A stretch of DNA of 41,099 nucleotides from Oscillospiraceae bacterium. Its GTDB lineage: Bacteria > Bacillota > Clostridia > Oscillospirales > Oscillospiraceae. The stretch covers positions 1 through 41,099 of the forward strand of contig JAILRK010000020.1 in NCBI GenBank assembly GCA_024698225.1, in the 5' to 3' direction. How positions within the stretch are numbered: position 1 is the first letter of the stretch; each line of letters starts with the position of its first letter. Position numbers and translations under genes: made by a program. The notes under the pieces were generated by a model. That model was given only the letters and a program-made list of their open reading frames with translations. It was not told the DNA's origin and did no database searches. Shown here one piece after another: positions 32,172 to 40,967 of this stretch.

Positions 32172-33587
32172 GTGCTGCGCGCGAGCTTACAGGTCAAATT
32201 CAGCGTCAGCTATATCGCGGTCATCGTCGCGGTGCTGGTGCTGATGAACAGCTATCCCATCATCGTGTCGGAGAACCTGGTGTTTCGCTCCAAGGAGACG
32301 ACGATGAAAAGCAGCGTCTCCGTCATGGCGACCGCGCTGACGGGGCTTGCCGAGCTCAATGAGGAAAACGTCGCCACGGCGATGACGGTGGCGGAGGAGT
32401 CGGGCGTGTCCCGCATCCTGGTCACCGACGACGCGGGCCGCGTGCTCTACGACAGCCGTGAGACCGACAGCGCCCAGGGACGCTATGCCTTCTATACCGA
32501 AATCGTGCAGGCGCTGCATGGCAACGATGCCTTCTCCGTCGCCTATGCCGACGACGCCTTTCAGAGCCGCTGCTCCTCGCCGGTCATCTACCGCAGCCAG
32601 ACCATCGGCGCGGTCTATGCCTATGAGTACGACACCGAGCAGGCGGCGCTGCTGCGCAACCTGCAGAGCACGCTGCTGCGCATTTCGGGGGGCGTGCTCA
32701 TCTTCGTCGTGCTCATCAGCATCCTGCTCTCCCGTGTGCTGACGCGGCGCTTCGGTGTGCTTGCGGGGACCATCCGGCGCATGCGCGAGGGCGATTACGG
32801 CGGGCGCGCCAACGTCGGCGGGCACGATGAGATTGCGGACATCGCCGCGGAGTTCAACAGCCTTGCCGACCGCCTGCAGTCCACGGAGGAGGTGCGCCGC
32901 CGCTTCGTTGCGGACGCCTCGCACGAGCTGAAAACGCCGCTGGCGGGCATTCGTCTGCTTGCGGATTCGATTTTGCAGACAGAGACCATGGACGGCGACA
33001 CGCTGCGGGAGTTCGTGGGCGATATCGGGCTGGAGTCCGAACGCCTCAGCCGCATCACCGAGGACCTGCTGCGCCTCACGCGGCTCGACAGCGGCGCGGT
33101 GGAGGGCGCGGAGCGCGTTGCCGTCGCGCCCGCGGTGGCGCGTGCGGTGCACATGCTCCGTCTCGTCGCGCAGGAGCGCGGCGTGGCGCTCTCCGCGCAC
33201 GTCGAGCGGGAGGGCACGGTGCTCGCCACGGCGGATGAAATGCATCAGATTGTCTATAACCTGACCGAAAACGGGATTAAATACAACCATTCCGGCGGAT
33301 TTGTCCGTGTGACGCTCTCCGGGGACGACAGGACCGTCGTGCTCGCGGTGGAGGACAACGGCATCGGCATACCCGACGGCGATTTGCCGCGCATCTTCGA
33401 CCGCTTCTACCGTGTGGACAAGATGCGCTCCCGCGCCTATGGCGGCACGGGGCTCGGGCTGTCCATCGTCTCCGACACCGTGCGCCGCCGCGGCGGCACC
33501 GTGGAGGCGGCACAGCGCGAGGGCGGCGGCAGTGTGTTCACCGTGCGCCTGCCGCGCGCGGCGGAGGAGGGAGGCGCGCAGACATGA
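32172..33587 (+). CDS. Sensor histidine kinase (extracytoplasmic sensor-HAMP-HisKA-HATPase)
   Basis: ADASHELKTPLAGIRLLADSIL, NLTENGIKYNHSGG, VEDNGIGIPDGDLPRIFDRFYRVDKMRSRAYGGTGLGLSIV; GTG start. Confidence 0.93.
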   Translation: MLRASLQVKFSVSYIAVIVAVLVLMNSYPIIVSENLVFRSKETTMKSSVSVMATALTGLAELNEENVATAMTVAEESGVSRILVTDDAGRVLYDSRETDSAQGRYAFYTEIVQALHGNDAFSVAYADDAFQSRCSSPVIYRSQTIGAVYAYEYDTEQAALLRNLQSTLLRISGGVLIFVVLISILLSRVLTRRFGVLAGTIRRMREGDYGGRANVGGHDEIADIAAEFNSLADRLQSTEEVRRRFVADASHELKTPLAGIRLLADSILQTETMDGDTLREFVGDIGLESERLSRITEDLLRLTRLDSGAVEGAERVAVAPAVARAVHMLRLVAQERGVALSAHVEREGTVLATADEMHQIVYNLTENGIKYNHSGGFVRVTLSGDDRTVVLAVEDNGIGIPDGDLPRIFDRFYRVDKMRSRAYGGTGLGLSIVSDTVRRRGGTVEAAQREGGGSVFTVRLPRAAEEGGAQT

Positions 33588-34465
33588 GGAGAACCGTCGC
33601 GCTGCTGCTGGCGCTGCTGGTGCTGCTGACCGCCTGTGCGGCGGAGCCCGAGCAGCCCTCGCCGGACGACTACGCGCTCTACTATGCCGCAAGCCTCGGC
33701 GCGAGCGCCGGCGGCGACGCCATCGACAGCGAAACGCACAACGTGCCGGGCAGCGCGTCCATGGACTCCGAGACGCTGGCGCAGGCGCTGGTGTGCGCGC
33801 TGCTGGACGGACCGCGGAGCGCCGTGCTGCAATCCCCCTTCCCGGAGGGCACGGCGCTGCAGCGGCTCAGCGTTGCCCGCGGGCGTGCGCTGGTGGACCT
33901 CTCGGAGCAGTACGGCAGACTCTCCGGCATCGACCTGTCGATTGCGGACGCCTGCCTGACGCTGACGCTGACGCAGCTTTCCGGCGTCTATGCCGTGCAC
34001 GTCACGGCGGACGGGCGCGAGCTGCCCTACCGCGAGACGCAGCTGCTCACCGCGGCGGACGCGCTGCTCTCGAGCGGGGAGGACGTGATGCGCGCCATCA
34101 ACGTCTCGCTCTACTTCCTCGACAAAGAGAGCGGGGAGCTGCGCGCACAGGCGCAGACGCTGGCGCTCTATGAGGGCCAGACCCGCGTCAGCGTGGTGCT
34201 GGCGGCGCTGGAGCGCGGCCCGGCGGGAGACGACACGCTCGGCGCGCTGCTGCGCGAGGAGGCGACGCTGGTGTCCAGCCACACGGAAAACGGCGTTTGC
34301 TATGCGGAGATCAACGGCCTTGGCGCGACGGACGAGGCGCATTACGCCCTGGCCGTCGAGTCGGTGGCGCGCTCGCTGCTCTCCCTCGACGGTGTGGACG
34401 AGGTGAATCTGCTTGTGGACGGCGCGCAGATACCGCCTGTGACGGCGGAGCCGCCACAGGAATGA
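33584..34465 (+). CDS. Lipoprotein with GerMN-type domains
   Basis: MRRTVALLLALLVLLTAC lipobox; two repeats of GerMN pattern (QALVCALLDGPRSAVLQSPFPEGTALQRLSVARGRALVDLSEQY; VVLAALERGPAGDDTLGALLREEATLVSSHTENGVCYAEIN). Confidence 0.82.
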   Translation: MRRTVALLLALLVLLTACAAEPEQPSPDDYALYYAASLGASAGGDAIDSETHNVPGSASMDSETLAQALVCALLDGPRSAVLQSPFPEGTALQRLSVARGRALVDLSEQYGRLSGIDLSIADACLTLTLTQLSGVYAVHVTADGRELPYRETQLLTAADALLSSGEDVMRAINVSLYFLDKESGELRAQAQTLALYEGQTRVSVVLAALERGPAGDDTLGALLREEATLVSSHTENGVCYAEINGLGATDEAHYALAVESVARSLLSLDGVDEVNLLVDGAQIPPVTAEPPQE

Positions 34466-34482
34466 CAAAGGAGGACGTGCTT

Positions 34483-37140
34483 ATGAAGCTGATGGTGATT
34501 GACGGGAACTCCATCCTCAACCGTGCCTATTACGGCATTCGGCCGCTGACCACGCGCGAGGGCTTTTACACCCACGCGATTTACGGGTTTCTGACCACGA
34601 TGAAGCGCCTGACGGACGAGGAGCAGCCGGACGCGCTGTGCGTCACCTTTGACCGGCGCGAGCCGACCTTCCGGCATTTGTCGTTTCCCGACTATAAGGC
34701 GCAGCGCAAGGGCATGCCGGAGGAGCTTGCGATGCAGCTGCCCGTGCTCAAGGACGTGCTGGACGCCATGAACGTTCCGCGCTATGAGCTGGCGGGCTAT
34801 GAGGCGGACGACCTCATCGGCACCATCTCGCGCCGCTGCGAGGCGGAGGGCTGGCGCTGTACCGTCGTCACCGGCGACAAGGACAGTCTGCAGCTCATCA
34901 CCGGGCAGACGACGGTGAAGCTGGTGTCCACGCGCATGGGACAGACCACGACCAAGGACATGACGCCCGAGACCTTCCGCGCCGAATACGGCTTCGACCC
35001 GATTCACATCATCGACCTCAAGGCGCTGATGGGCGATACCAGCGACAACTACCCCGGTGTGCCGGGCGTGGGCGAGAAGACGGCGCTGGAGCTGGTGCGC
35101 AGATACGAAACCATTGACGCGATTTACGAAAAGCTGCCCGACATCGAGGCGCGTCCCGCCGCCATCCGCAAGCTGACGGAGGGCGAGGAGAGCGCGCGGC
35201 AGTCCTACCGTCTGGCGACCATCCTCACCGACGTGCCGCTGGACTTCGACCCCGCGCAGAACCTGCGCAAGGCACCCGCGGACGCGCTGTACCCGCTGTT
35301 TCTGAAGCTGGAGTTCAACAAGCTGATTGATTCCTGGCGCCTGACGCCGCCGCCGGAGCTGCCGGACGTGCCGGCGGCGGAGACGCCGACGGTCACCGTG
35401 CGCGCGGAGACGGTGACGGACGAGGCACGGGCGAACGAGCTGCTCGCGCTCTGGCGCGGCGCAGAGCGCGTGACGCTGCTGGCGCTGAGCGACCTGTCCG
35501 CAATTTTTGTGGACTGTCCGGTCAGCGACGCGGAGACGGTTGCCGCCGAGCTGTTTTTCAGCCGCTATGCGGGCGACTGGAACGCGCTGCTGCGCGCGCT
35601 GTTCGCGCCGGATATCAAAAAGGTCTCCCACAACGTGAAGGACCTCATGCGCGCGCTGCTGGAAAACGGACTGCCCATCGACGGCTTCGTGTTTGACACG
35701 GCGCTGGCCGCCTATCTTGTGGACGCCACGGCGGGCAGCTACGACATCGACAAGCTGTTCGTCTCGTACTTCCACCAGGAGCTGCCGAAGAGCGCGCATC
35801 TCCTGCCCGACGCGTTTACCATGCTGGGCGACGCGGCGGCGGAGGCGGCGTTCCACAGCTATACCGCCGCGGTGGGCGCGCTGTGCGAGGTGTTGCAGCC
35901 CGCCGTGGAGGAGCGGAACCTGCACGCGCTCTACTATGACGTGGAGCTGCCCCTGTGCGCCGTGCTGGCGCGGATGGAAACCGCGGGCTGCCTGGTGGAC
36001 CGCGCGGCGCTGGCGGACTTCGGCGCGCTGATGGAGACGCGCATGCGGGAGCTGGAGCAGCGCATCTATACGCAGGCGGGGGAGACGTTCAATATCAACT
36101 CGCCCAAGCAGCTCGGCGCGATTCTCTTTGAGAAGCTGGCGCTGCCCCACGGCAAAAAGACCAAGACCGGCTGGTCCACCAACGCGGACGTGCTGGAAAA
36201 ACTGCGCTGGGAGACGCCGATTGTGGCGGACGTGCTGGAATACCGGCAATACGCGAAGTTCAAATCCACCTACTGCGACGGGCTGCTGAAGGTCATCGCA
36301 CCCGACGGGCGCATCCACACCAGCTTTCAGATGACCGTCACGGCGACGGGGCGCCTGTCGTCCACCGAGCCGAACCTGCAGAACATCCCCACCCGCACGG
36401 AGCTTGGCAGCGAGTTCCGGCGCATGTTCGTGCCCTCGCCGGGCTGCGTGCTGGTGGATGCGGATTACAGCCAGATTGAGCTGCGGCTGCTTGCGCACAT
36501 CGCCGACGACAAGACCATGCAGGAGGCGTTTCGCAGCGGGGAGGACATCCACACCGTCACCGCCTCGCAGGCCTTCGGCGTGCCGCTGGCGCAGGTGACA
36601 AAGGAGCTGCGCTCCCACGCCAAGGCGGTCAACTTCGGCATCGTGTACGGCATCTCCGCCTTTTCGCTGGCAAAGGACATCGGCGTGAGTGTGGCGGAGG
36701 CGAAGGCGTACATTGAGAACTACCTTACGCGTTTTTCCGGCGTGCGGCACTATATGACCGACGTGGTGGAGCGCGCGAAGGCGGCGGGCTGGGTGGAGAC
36801 GCTGATGCACCGCCGGCGCGCGCTGCCCGAGCTGGCGGCGAGCAATTTCCAGACGCGCTCGTTCGGCGAGCGCGTGGCGCTGAACATGCCCATTCAGGGC
36901 ACGGCGGCGGACATCATCAAGCTTGCCATGGTGCGCGTGGACGAGCGGCTGCGGCGGGAGGGCCTGCAGGGCAGGCTGATTCTGCAGGTGCACGACGAGC
37001 TGATTGTCGAGTGCCCCGAGGCGGAGGCAGAGCGCACCGCGCGGCTGCTGGAGGACGAGATGGAGCACGTGATGGCGCTCTCGGTCCCGCTGACGGCGGA
37101 GGCGCACTGGGGCAAGAACTGGCTGGAGGCAAAGGGATAG
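34483..37140 (+). CDS. polA: DNA polymerase I
   Basis: KLMVIDGNSILNRAYYGI 5' nuclease domain; polymerase motifs DADYSQIELRLLAHIADD, KAVNFGIVYGISAFSLA, LQVHDELIVECPE. Confidence 0.97.
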   Translation: MKLMVIDGNSILNRAYYGIRPLTTREGFYTHAIYGFLTTMKRLTDEEQPDALCVTFDRREPTFRHLSFPDYKAQRKGMPEELAMQLPVLKDVLDAMNVPRYELAGYEADDLIGTISRRCEAEGWRCTVVTGDKDSLQLITGQTTVKLVSTRMGQTTTKDMTPETFRAEYGFDPIHIIDLKALMGDTSDNYPGVPGVGEKTALELVRRYETIDAIYEKLPDIEARPAAIRKLTEGEESARQSYRLATILTDVPLDFDPAQNLRKAPADALYPLFLKLEFNKLIDSWRLTPPPELPDVPAAETPTVTVRAETVTDEARANELLALWRGAERVTLLALSDLSAIFVDCPVSDAETVAAELFFSRYAGDWNALLRALFAPDIKKVSHNVKDLMRALLENGLPIDGFVFDTALAAYLVDATAGSYDIDKLFVSYFHQELPKSAHLLPDAFTMLGDAAAEAAFHSYTAAVGALCEVLQPAVEERNLHALYYDVELPLCAVLARMETAGCLVDRAALADFGALMETRMRELEQRIYTQAGETFNINSPKQLGAILFEKLALPHGKKTKTGWSTNADVLEKLRWETPIVADVLEYRQYAKFKSTYCDGLLKVIAPDGRIHTSFQMTVTATGRLSSTEPNLQNIPTRTELGSEFRRMFVPSPGCVLVDADYSQIELRLLAHIADDKTMQEAFRSGEDIHTVTASQAFGVPLAQVTKELRSHAKAVNFGIVYGISAFSLAKDIGVSVAEAKAYIENYLTRFSGVRHYMTDVVERAKAAGWVETLMHRRRALPELAASNFQTRSFGERVALNMPIQGTAADIIKLAMVRVDERLRREGLQGRLILQVHDELIVECPEAEAERTARLLEDEMEHVMALSVPLTAEAHWGKNWLEAKG

Positions 37141-37142
37141 AC

Positions 37143-37655
37143 ATGGAACACCTGAAAAAGAAGGTGCGCATCGTGCCGATGACGCATGCGCATCTTGACG
37201 AGGCGGCGGCGCTGGAGCGTGTGTGCTTTTCAACGCCCTGGTCGCGCAATATGCTCGCCGAGGAGCTGGACAACGACGCCTCGGCATATCTGGTCGCACT
37301 GGATGAAGCGGACGGCAGCGTCGTCGGCTACGCGGGGCTGCTGGTCGTTCTGGACGAGGGCTACATCACCAACGTCGCCGTGCGTCCGGAGTCGCGCCGC
37401 GCAGGCGTGGCCTCCGCGCTGCTGGACGTGTTCGTGCGCTTTGCCGAGGGCAACCGTCTGGCGTTTCTGACGCTGGAGGTGCGCGCGTCGAACTACGGCG
37501 CCATCGCGCTCTACGGCAGCCGCGGCTTCCGCGGCGTGGGACGCAGGCCCAATTACTACGAGCATCCGAAGGAGGATGCAATCATTATGACAAGGGAGTT
37601 TGGAAGCAATGGAGATGAAGCTGCCGACGGAGGCGCAGCTGCGCGAGGTGTATGA
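37143..37655 (+). CDS. rimI: Ribosomal-protein-alanine N-acetyltransferase RimI-like
   Basis: IVPMTHAHLDEAAALERVCFSTPWS...YITNVAVRPESRRAGVASALL...LEVRASNYGAIALYGSRGFRGVGRRPNYYEHPKEDAIIM. Confidence 0.92.
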   Translation: MEHLKKKVRIVPMTHAHLDEAAALERVCFSTPWSRNMLAEELDNDASAYLVALDEADGSVVGYAGLLVVLDEGYITNVAVRPESRRAGVASALLDVFVRFAEGNRLAFLTLEVRASNYGAIALYGSRGFRGVGRRPNYYEHPKEDAIIMTREFGSNGDEAADGGAAARGV

Positions 37656-38208
37656 GCGGGACCTGCTTGCGTCCTTTCCGCGCGCGGAGCTCAAACCGCT
37701 CAAAGAGATGCTTGCAGAAATGCGCAGAGGGGAGTATCATCCATGGTGTCTCTTTGAGGGGGACGCCATCCTCGGCGAGGCCTTCGTGCTGGTGCACGTC
37801 CCGGGCTTCGCACTGTTCGACTATCTCTGCGTCACGCCGCAGCGGCGCAACGACGGGCTCGGTTCGACGCTGATTGCGAAACTGGCGGAGGCGGAGCGGG
37901 GAAACGTGCTGTTCGGCGAGGCGGAGCTTCCCGCCTATGCGCCCGACCCCGCCATGGCGGAGCGACGCCTTGCCTTCTACCGGCGCAACGGCGCGAAGCA
38001 GGCGAGCTATGACGTCTGCGAGTTCGGCGTGCCCTACCACACGCTGTACTGGGCGGAGGGCGCGCTGGATATGGACGCGCTCTGTGCCGCGCACGCCGCG
38101 ACCTACCGCAGCGCGGTTCCCGAGCCGGCCTACCGCGAGTGGATTCGCATCCCGTGGGAGCCGTCGATGGGCGTCCCGAAAAAAATTCCCTGGATAGGAC
38201 AGAATTGA
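37609..38208 (+). CDS. GNAT-family acetyltransferase
   Basis: CLFEGDAILGEAFVLVHVPGFALFDYLCVTPQRRNDGLGSTLIAKL...RRLAFYRRNGAKQ; overlaps the 3' end of rimI. Confidence 0.82.
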   Translation: MEMKLPTEAQLREVYERDLLASFPRAELKPLKEMLAEMRRGEYHPWCLFEGDAILGEAFVLVHVPGFALFDYLCVTPQRRNDGLGSTLIAKLAEAERGNVLFGEAELPAYAPDPAMAERRLAFYRRNGAKQASYDVCEFGVPYHTLYWAEGALDMDALCAAHAATYRSAVPEPAYREWIRIPWEPSMGVPKKIPWIGQN

Positions 38209-38210
38209 CG

Positions 38211-39239
38211 ATGAAGATACTGGCTTTTGAGTCCTCCTGCGATGAGACCGCCGTTGCGGTCGTCGAGGACGGACGCAGAATATTGTCCGATGCCATCGCC
38301 TCGCAGGCGGATATGCACGCCCTGTACGGGGGCGTCGTGCCGGAGATTGCCTCGCGCAAGCACGTGGAGACGATTGCCGCGCTGACGGAGCAGGCGCTTG
38401 CCGAGGCGCGGGTCACGAAGCGGGAGATTGACGCCGTGGCGGCGACCTACGCGCCGGGACTCATCGGCGCGGTGCTGGTGGGGCTGAACTTCGCCAAGTC
38501 CGTGGCGTGGGCGCTGCGCGTGCCGCTGATTCCCGTGCACCATATCCGCGGACACATCGCGGCGAACTACCTGGCGTTTCCGGAGCTGGAGCCGCCGTTT
38601 CTCGCGCTGTGCATGTCCGGCGGCAACACGCTGCTGGTGGATGTGGCGGACTACACCGAGTTCCGGCTCGTCGGCGCGACGCGGGACGACGCGGCGGGCG
38701 AGTGCTTCGACAAGGCGGCGCGTGTGCTGGGACTGCCGTACCCCGGCGGCAAGCCGATGGACGAGCTGGCGCATCAAAGCGAGGGCGGCGTATACGACCT
38801 GCCGCGCGCGAAAATCGAAGGACATGAGCTGGACATGAGCTTTTCCGGGCTCAAGACCGCCGTGGTCAACCTCGCCCACAACGCCGAGCAGACGGGCCGC
38901 GCGCTTGACCGCGCGGCGCTGGCGCGGGATTTCACGCAGGCGGTGTCGGACGAGCTGGTGCCGCGCACCATGCGCGCCGCGGCGCTGTGCGGCAGAAAAA
39001 CCGTGGTTGCCGCCGGCGGCGTGGCGGCAAACTCGTTCCTTCGCGCCGACCTGCTTGCCGCCTGCGAGAAGGCGGGCTGCAGGCTCTACCTCCCGCCGCT
39101 GTCGCTGTGCGGCGACAACGGCGCGATGATTGGCGCGCAGGGCTATTACGAGTACTGCGCCGGCGCGCGCGCCGACTGGTCGCTCAACGCCTATGCAACG
39201 CGTGAGATCGACGAACCCATCGTCGCTTACGATAGATAA
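38211..39239 (+). CDS. tsaD: tRNA N6-adenosine threonylcarbamoyltransferase TsaD
   Basis: ILAFESSCDETAVAVVEDG, VVPEIASRKHVE, HHIRGHIAANYL, LCMSGGNTLLV, GGVAANSFLR. Confidence 0.96.
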   Translation: MKILAFESSCDETAVAVVEDGRRILSDAIASQADMHALYGGVVPEIASRKHVETIAALTEQALAEARVTKREIDAVAATYAPGLIGAVLVGLNFAKSVAWALRVPLIPVHHIRGHIAANYLAFPELEPPFLALCMSGGNTLLVDVADYTEFRLVGATRDDAAGECFDKAARVLGLPYPGGKPMDELAHQSEGGVYDLPRAKIEGHELDMSFSGLKTAVVNLAHNAEQTGRALDRAALARDFTQAVSDELVPRTMRAAALCGRKTVVAAGGVAANSFLRADLLAACEKAGCRLYLPPLSLCGDNGAMIGAQGYYEYCAGARADWSLNAYATREIDEPIVAYDR

Positions 39240-39264
39240 CGAACAAGAAGGAAGGAAGAAATCT

Positions 39265-40578
39265 ATGAAACCAAAAGCAAATCCCCGCGCGTTGCTGCCG
39301 GTGCTGGTCTTTCTGGTGCTGTACCTGGGCCTCGGCATCCTGTTCGAGTACGTGCTCAAGATTTCGATGGGCTTTTACTCCATCCCCATCGTTGTCGTGT
39401 TCCTCGTGGCGCTGCTGGTGGCGTGCCTGCAGAATAAAGGGCTGAGCTTTGACGGCAAGCTCGCCGTCATGGCGCAGGGCGTGGGCGACAAGAACATCAT
39501 GACGATGATTCTGATTTTCCTTGCCGCCGGCGTGTTTGTCGGCGTGACCGGACGCTCCAGCGCCGAGGCGGTGGCGTATTTCCTGCTCTCCGTGACGCCT
39601 GCGCGCGCCGCGGTGGCGGTGCTGTTCGTGGCGGCCTGCTTCGTCTCCACGGCGATGGGCACCTCCGTGGGCACCATCTCCCTCATCACGCCGATTTCGG
39701 TGGCGGTGGCGGAAATCAGCGGTTTCCCGCTGCCGCTGTGCATCGGCTCCGTCATGGGCGGCGCAATGTTCGGCGACAACCTCTCCTTTATCTCCGACAC
39801 GACCATTGCCGCCTGCAACACGCAGGGCTGCGAGATGCGCGACAAGTTCCGCGCCAACTTCAAAATCGCCCTGCCCGCCGCACTGGTGACGCTGGTGCTG
39901 ATTCTCATCACGGGCAGCGACGGGCTTGCCCAGATTGAAATTCCCGAATACAACCTGCTGCTGCTCATCCCCTACGTGCTGGTGCTCATCGGCGGCATTG
40001 CGGGCATGAACGTGTTCGTCGTGCTGCTCGTCGGCATTCTCTCCGGCTGCGTCATCACCCTTGCCACGGGCACGGTGGGCGCGCTGGACCTGCTGGGCAA
40101 CATGGGCGCGGGCGCCAGCGGCATGTTCGAGACGATTATGGTCACGATTCTGGTGTCCGCCATGTGTGGGCTGATGCGCGAGTACGGCGGCTTTGAGGCG
40201 CTGCTCGCCTTCATCCGCCGTGTGTTCAAGGGCGCGGTCGGCGGACGCCTCGGCGTGGGCCTGCTGGTCGGCGCGATGGACATCGCCACCGCGAACAACA
40301 CCGTCGCCATCGTCATGGCGGGCCCCATCGCCAAGCAGATCAGCGACGAGTACGGCATCACGCCCAAGGAGTCCGCGTCCCTGCTGGATACCTTCTCCTG
40401 CATCTTCCAGGGCATTATCCCCTACGGCGCGCAAATGCTCGTCGCCATCTCGCAGGCGGCGGTTCTGGGCGCGACGGTCTCCGCCTTTGAAATCATCCCC
40501 TGCCTGTTCTATCCGTATCTGCTCTGCGTGAGCTCGCTGGTGTTCATCTTCATCGGCGCGGGCCGCAAGCGCAAGTGA
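39265..40578 (+). CDS. NhaC-family Na+/H+ antiporter-like permease
   Basis: Multiple TM segments; STAMGTSVGTISLITPISVAVAE, GGAMFGDNLSFISDTTIAACNTQGCEMRDKFRANF. Confidence 0.88.
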   Translation: MKPKANPRALLPVLVFLVLYLGLGILFEYVLKISMGFYSIPIVVVFLVALLVACLQNKGLSFDGKLAVMAQGVGDKNIMTMILIFLAAGVFVGVTGRSSAEAVAYFLLSVTPARAAVAVLFVAACFVSTAMGTSVGTISLITPISVAVAEISGFPLPLCIGSVMGGAMFGDNLSFISDTTIAACNTQGCEMRDKFRANFKIALPAALVTLVLILITGSDGLAQIEIPEYNLLLLIPYVLVLIGGIAGMNVFVVLLVGILSGCVITLATGTVGALDLLGNMGAGASGMFETIMVTILVSAMCGLMREYGGFEALLAFIRRVFKGAVGGRLGVGLLVGAMDIATANNTVAIVMAGPIAKQISDEYGITPKESASLLDTFSCIFQGIIPYGAQMLVAISQAAVLGATVSAFEIIPCLFYPYLLCVSSLVFIFIGAGRKRK

Positions 40579-40624
40579 CGCGCTGTGCGCAGGCATCCGG
40601 ACGGACACCGACAACAAATACAGC

Positions 40625-40658
40625 GGCAGGGACTCGGGCAAACGCCCGGGTCCCTGCC
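40625..40658 (+). terminator. 15-bp hairpin (one G-U pair) downstream of the antiporter
   Basis: ggcagggactcgggc aaacn gcccgggtccctgcc. Confidence 0.65.
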
Positions 40659-40664
40659 GGTATG

Positions 40665-40690
40665 AAAGAGCGCCGTCAGCGCTCTTTTTC
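40665..40690. terminator. Bidirectional terminator overlapping the 3' end of the minus-strand ORF
   Basis: aaagagcgc cgtca gcgctcttt followed by ttcc; stop codon of ORF 40676-40951 lies in the loop. Confidence 0.75.
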
Positions 40691-40951
40691 CTTGTTGAAC
40701 CAGTATTGCCGGAACAGCTTGTACTGTGCGTGGTCAACGCGCAGCATGCGGTACAGGCGCTTGAGGTTGAAGTCGTCGGGGTTAGCCAGCGTGCGCTCGC
40801 TCTTGAGCTGCTTCAGCTCCGCGCGCAGCGCGGGGTCGGTGACGTAACGCCTGAGAATGCCGCGCGGCACGTTCGACCACAGCGCGACGTTGTAGCTGCG
40901 CAGGCAGGCGTCCCGCTTGCCGTACACCACGTCGTCGGCAAAGAGCTTCAT
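40676..40951 (-). CDS. Uncharacterized protein, probably a C-terminal portion; 5' context disrupted by the inverted duplication
   Basis: AMKLFADDVVYGKRDACLRSYNVALWSNVPRGILRRYVTDPALRAELKQLKSERTLANPDDFNLKRLYRMLRVDHAQYKLFRQYWFNKEKER. Frame stays open upstream of the ATG (GINAMKLF...) to the repeat junction. Confidence 0.55.
   Translation of the reverse strand: MKLFADDVVYGKRDACLRSYNVALWSNVPRGILRRYVTDPALRAELKQLKSERTLANPDDFNLKRLYRMLRVDHAQYKLFRQYWFNKEKER
40749..40880 (-). repeat. Left arm of a 132-bp inverted repeat
   Basis: Reverse complement matches 40968-41099 at 130/132 positions by eye. Confidence 0.97.
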
Positions 40952-40967
40952 GGCGTTGATGCCCGCC

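Noticed and set aside
34342-37299. 985-aa minus-strand ORF antisense to polA (and similar long antisense ORFs, e.g. 19974-22697, 17872-20232, 192-1640, 7701-9113)
   Set aside because: Shadow ORFs from high GC codon bias: Arg/His/Val/Ala-rich low-information translations with no recognisable motifs, fully overlapping well-supported genes.
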